Assembly (NCBI GenBank): GCA_050247075.1
Contig: JBFWUW010000006.1
Location: forward strand, 62,001 to 126,000
DNA: 64,000 bases
Origin: JBFWUW01 sp050247075
Lineage (GTDB): Bacteria; Planctomycetota; Planctomycetia; Pirellulales; JBFWUW01
Direction of reading: 5' to 3'
The position numbers were made by a program, and so were the translations under genes. The notes under the pieces are model-generated. The model did no database searches. It saw nothing but the letters and a program-made list of their open reading frames with translations, and was not told where the DNA came from. Shown here piece after piece: positions 61,772 through 64,000 of the stretch; positions within the stretch are counted from its first letter, which is position 1; every line of letters starts with the position of its first letter.

Positions 61772-63430
61772 GTGAGTGCTTCAGCAGGTAACCAGATTCG
61801 AGTCTTGTTGATCGAGGACAATCCAATCCATGCTCGCCGCATCGAGGAACTGCTGGCGGATTCGCGCAGTCCGCGGTTCCAGATCTTCGTGGCGGGCCTG
61901 CTGAGCGACGGGCTGGCCCGTCTGCGGCAAGGGGGTATCGACCTGATTCTGTTGGACCTGGTCCTGCCCGACAGCCAGGAGCTAGAAACGTTCTTTCGCG
62001 TGCGCGCGGAAGCCCAGTCCATTCCCATCGTGATCACCACCGGGCTGGACGATATCACGCTGGCGGCCAAAGCGGTGGAACAAGGCGCGCAGGATTATCT
62101 GATCAAGACGCAGGTCCAACGGGCCTCGTTGATCCGCTCGTTGCGGTATGCGCTGGAAAGAACGCGCGTCCGCGATGCCGAGTGGGATTCGCGGATGTTC
62201 CGTCTGGCGCAGCGGCAGTTTCTCAAAGCGGCCCAGTTGCTTAGCCTGGATGACAATATCCGCCAGCGGCTGCTGTTTCCTCAACGCTCGCTGGTGGTGT
62301 CGTTTCCCTTTCGACGCGACCAATACTCCGAGGTGGAAAATGTCTTTGGCTATCGGGTGCAGCATGTGCTGACGATGGGGCCGACCAAAGGGGGCATTCG
62401 CTACCACCAAGATGTCAGCCTGGGTGAAACCTCGGCCCTGGCCATGTGGATGACCTGGAAGTGCGCCTTGATGCAGCTTCCTTTCGGCGGTGCCAAGGGA
62501 GGCGTGCGGATCGATCCGACCGGATTGACCAGCCACGAACTGCAACGGCTGACGCGGCGTTATGCGTCGGAAATCATCAGCATGATCGGGCCCGACAAGG
62601 ACATACCCGCGCCCGACATGGGAACCGACGACCGCGTCATGGCCTGGATCATGGATACTTACAGCCAGCAAGTCGGTTACACGGTGCCGGCGGTTGTGAC
62701 CGGCAAACCGGTGGCCCTGGGGGGCGCGCGAGGCCGCAGTGAAGCCACCAGCCGGGGATTGGCTTTCTTGATTGAAGAAGCGGCTGGGCAGCTCAAGCTC
62801 AAGCTGAAAGATTGCACGGCGGTCGTGCAGGGCTTTGGTAATGTGGGAGGCCACGCGGTTCAGTTCTTGGAACAGGCCGGCGTCAAGATCATCGGCGTCA
62901 GCGATGTGGCCACTGGCATCATTAATCCGGCGGGCCTGTCCCACCGCTCCTTGACGGAGTACGTGGCGCAACACCGCTCGCTGGCGGGTTACCCGGGCGG
63001 AGAAGCCGTGAGCAACCAGCAGTTGCTGGAGATTCCCTGCGACATTTTGGTGCCCGCCGCGCTGCAAAACCAGATCACCGCCGACAATGCCGAGCGGATC
63101 AACTGCAAGCTGCTTGCCGAGGGAGCAAACGGCCCCACCACGTTGGAGGCGGATGAAATCTTGCGCGGCAAAGGCATCTACGTTCTGCCGGACATTCTGG
63201 CCAATGCTGGCGGCGTCACGGTATCGTACTTTGAATGGGTCCAGGATACGCAGAACTACATGTGGACGCTGGAGGAAGTCAACGCCCGGCTGCGAAAGAT
63301 CATCGTCGATGCCTTTCACCGCACGCGCACCCGCGCCGAGCGCGAGTCGGTCGATATGCGTACCGCCGCTCTAATGGAAGGGATCGAACGTGTCGCCCAG
63401 GCCAAGCTGGCCCGCGGCTTGTTCCCCTGA
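61772..63430 (+). CDS. Response-regulator receiver domain fused to glutamate dehydrogenase
   Basis: This 552-residue protein has a complete receiver domain (about 9-125) with E15/D16, phosphoacceptor D62 in ILLDLVLPDS, T89 and K112 in YLIKTQ. A linker (about 126-145) leads to a full glutamate dehydrogenase: K206 in PTKGGIR, K230 in TWKCAL and catalytic K242 in GGAKGG, D282 in APDMGTDD, and the NAD(P)-binding GFGNVGGHA (354-362), with LAEGANGPTT near the end. All residues needed for oxidative deamination or reductive amination are present. GDH interconverts glutamate and 2-oxoglutarate with ammonium. It follows the hybrid kinase by 43 bases in the chemosensory operon, so it is the likely phosphorylation-controlled output. 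Alternative reading: GDH with a receiver acting only as a dimerisation module. Confidence 0.93.
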   Translation: MSASAGNQIRVLLIEDNPIHARRIEELLADSRSPRFQIFVAGLLSDGLARLRQGGIDLILLDLVLPDSQELETFFRVRAEAQSIPIVITTGLDDITLAAKAVEQGAQDYLIKTQVQRASLIRSLRYALERTRVRDAEWDSRMFRLAQRQFLKAAQLLSLDDNIRQRLLFPQRSLVVSFPFRRDQYSEVENVFGYRVQHVLTMGPTKGGIRYHQDVSLGETSALAMWMTWKCALMQLPFGGAKGGVRIDPTGLTSHELQRLTRRYASEIISMIGPDKDIPAPDMGTDDRVMAWIMDTYSQQVGYTVPAVVTGKPVALGGARGRSEATSRGLAFLIEEAAGQLKLKLKDCTAVVQGFGNVGGHAVQFLEQAGVKIIGVSDVATGIINPAGLSHRSLTEYVAQHRSLAGYPGGEAVSNQQLLEIPCDILVPAALQNQITADNAERINCKLLAEGANGPTTLEADEILRGKGIYVLPDILANAGGVTVSYFEWVQDTQNYMWTLEEVNARLRKIIVDAFHRTRTRAERESVDMRTAALMEGIERVAQAKLARGLFP

Positions 63431-63455
63431 ACGGCATGCTGCTGCCCGACGGGTG

Positions 63456-63842
63456 CTACTTTCGTCCTTTTTTCTTGGCGGCCGCTTTCCGCGAATCTTG
63501 CTTCACCCGCCATTCTACGATTCTCTCGATCAAGCCGTAGGGGATCGGTTCATCCAGTGGGAATTGAAGATTTCCCTTGGGTCCGGCGTAAGGCGCGGCG
63601 GCTTTCTCCAGGGCCTTGTTGCCCGAAATCGGCGGGTAGAACCCCAAGTGACTTTTCCATGCGGCAAAGTAGACCAGAATGCCGTGCTGCTTGAAGGCGG
63701 GCATCTGGTAGCTGATGGTCTCCTGGGCTTCGGGCGCGGCACGGCGGATCGTTGTCCGCACCTTGGCCAGGACCGTCCGCACGTCGGCTGGGAATTTCGA
63801 AATATAGCCGTCGATGTCGTGGGGAAGTGGAGCATTTGCCAT
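63456..63842 (-). CDS. DUF1801 domain-containing protein
   Basis: The 128-residue protein matches DUF1801: DIDGYISKFPADVRTVLAKV, EAQETISYQMPAFKQHG, YFAAWKSHLGFYPP, and a basic C-terminal end RKAAAKKKGRK. Proteins of this family (YdhG-like) have been proposed to act as iron chaperones, but most have no known function. The ATG at 63842 precedes the conserved start; an upstream ATG at 63860 is open. It is convergent with the REC-GDH gene and 25 bases from it. Confidence 0.8.
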   Translation of the reverse strand: MANAPLPHDIDGYISKFPADVRTVLAKVRTTIRRAAPEAQETISYQMPAFKQHGILVYFAAWKSHLGFYPPISGNKALEKAAAPYAGPKGNLQFPLDEPIPYGLIERIVEWRVKQDSRKAAAKKKGRK

Positions 63843-63932
63843 GTTCGAAGTGCCTTGCAAACGGAAAAGCGGTAGGTAGCTTGTGCGGACTGCTTTGAAT
63901 CGTTTCTCGCGGCCACCTACACCGGCGGCCCA

Positions 63933-64000
63933 TTAGCGCGGAATCTTTACGGCTACCAACGTAATGTCATCTTTGAGAAGGTGGTTGCCGGCAAACGCAC
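63933..64000 (-). CDS. C-terminal end of a probable PP2C/SpoIIE-family phosphatase (5' partial)
   Basis: The minus strand from 64000 reads AFAGNHLLKDDITLVAVKIP and ends in a stop at 63933-63935. The DDITLVAV segment is the last strand motif typical of PP2C/SpoIIE-type serine phosphatases. Only about 22 codons are in the window; the rest lies past the right edge. The assignment rests on this short stretch. It could act opposite to Ser/Thr kinases or as an anti-sigma regulator. Confidence 0.6.
   Translation of the reverse strand, partial: AFAGNHLLKDDITLVAVKIPR

Noticed and set aside
61772..62210. Possibility that the receiver and GDH are two genes joined by an assembly error
   Set aside because: The frame is continuous, the Shine-Dalgarno precedes the receiver, the linker is ordinary sequence and both domains keep all key residues.
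61982..63319. A 445-codon open frame on the minus strand within the REC-GDH gene
   Set aside because: It is the antisense shadow of a GC-rich coding sequence; it has no family features and the plus strand encodes a clear GDH.
1..64000. CRISPR arrays, tRNA and rRNA genes
   Set aside because: No regularly spaced repeats, no clover-leaf with a CCA end and no rRNA-like stretch were seen by eye; a tRNA scan would be needed to exclude a hidden one.

Overview
The window reads as chromosomal DNA of a planctomycete, probably Pirellulales-like. The taxonomic call is an inference from protein families: a large DUF1549/DUF1553 protein with a planctomycete-type CxxCH cytochrome domain (5180-8539), a PVC-type heme-binding dehydrogenase-like protein (40645-44175), a twin-arginine DUF1501 protein (48806-50161), a TIGR03067 protein (44206-45081) and a membrane-linked Ser/Thr kinase cut by the left edge. 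Base composition is GC-rich, non-ATG starts are frequent and Shine-Dalgarno motifs are often weak. No rRNA, tRNA or CRISPR array was seen.

Layout. 1-4965: a partial kinase, two pseudouridine synthases and a PyrK-like electron-transfer subunit. 5180-10466: two secreted proteins, one a cytochrome-domain giant. 10619-26472: a surface-glycan or glycolipid type locus with glycosyltransferases (GT2 and GT87-like), an MsbA-like exporter, a free-standing condensation-type acyltransferase, a benzoate-CoA-ligase-like enzyme, several methyltransferases, a DUF268 protein and a thioester-reductase-like SDR. 26718-27965: a secreted glycosidase-like protein. 28455-36986: a nitrate-assimilation operon with a DmsB-DmsC type fused electron-transfer/anchor subunit, a NarB/NasA-type catalytic subunit, a fused NirB-NirD nitrite reductase and a NarK transporter. 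37192-50161: mixed metabolic and secreted planctomycete genes with several palindromic intergenic repeats.

50552-63430 is the most striking region. It has CheW, CheR-TPR, CheW, MCP, CheA-REC and CheB, the component set of the Wsp chemosensory system. These are followed by a multi-receiver hybrid histidine kinase and then a receiver domain fused in frame to a complete glutamate dehydrogenase. In Wsp the output is a receiver-diguanylate cyclase (WspR). Here that position holds a receiver-GDH enzyme, which suggests a phosphorelay that directly controls nitrogen and carbon metabolism at the 2-oxoglutarate/glutamate node. The ammonium made by the nitrate operon in the same window would be a GDH substrate, though that link is only inference. 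The window ends with a DUF1801 protein and the tail of a probable PP2C/SpoIIE-type phosphatase.
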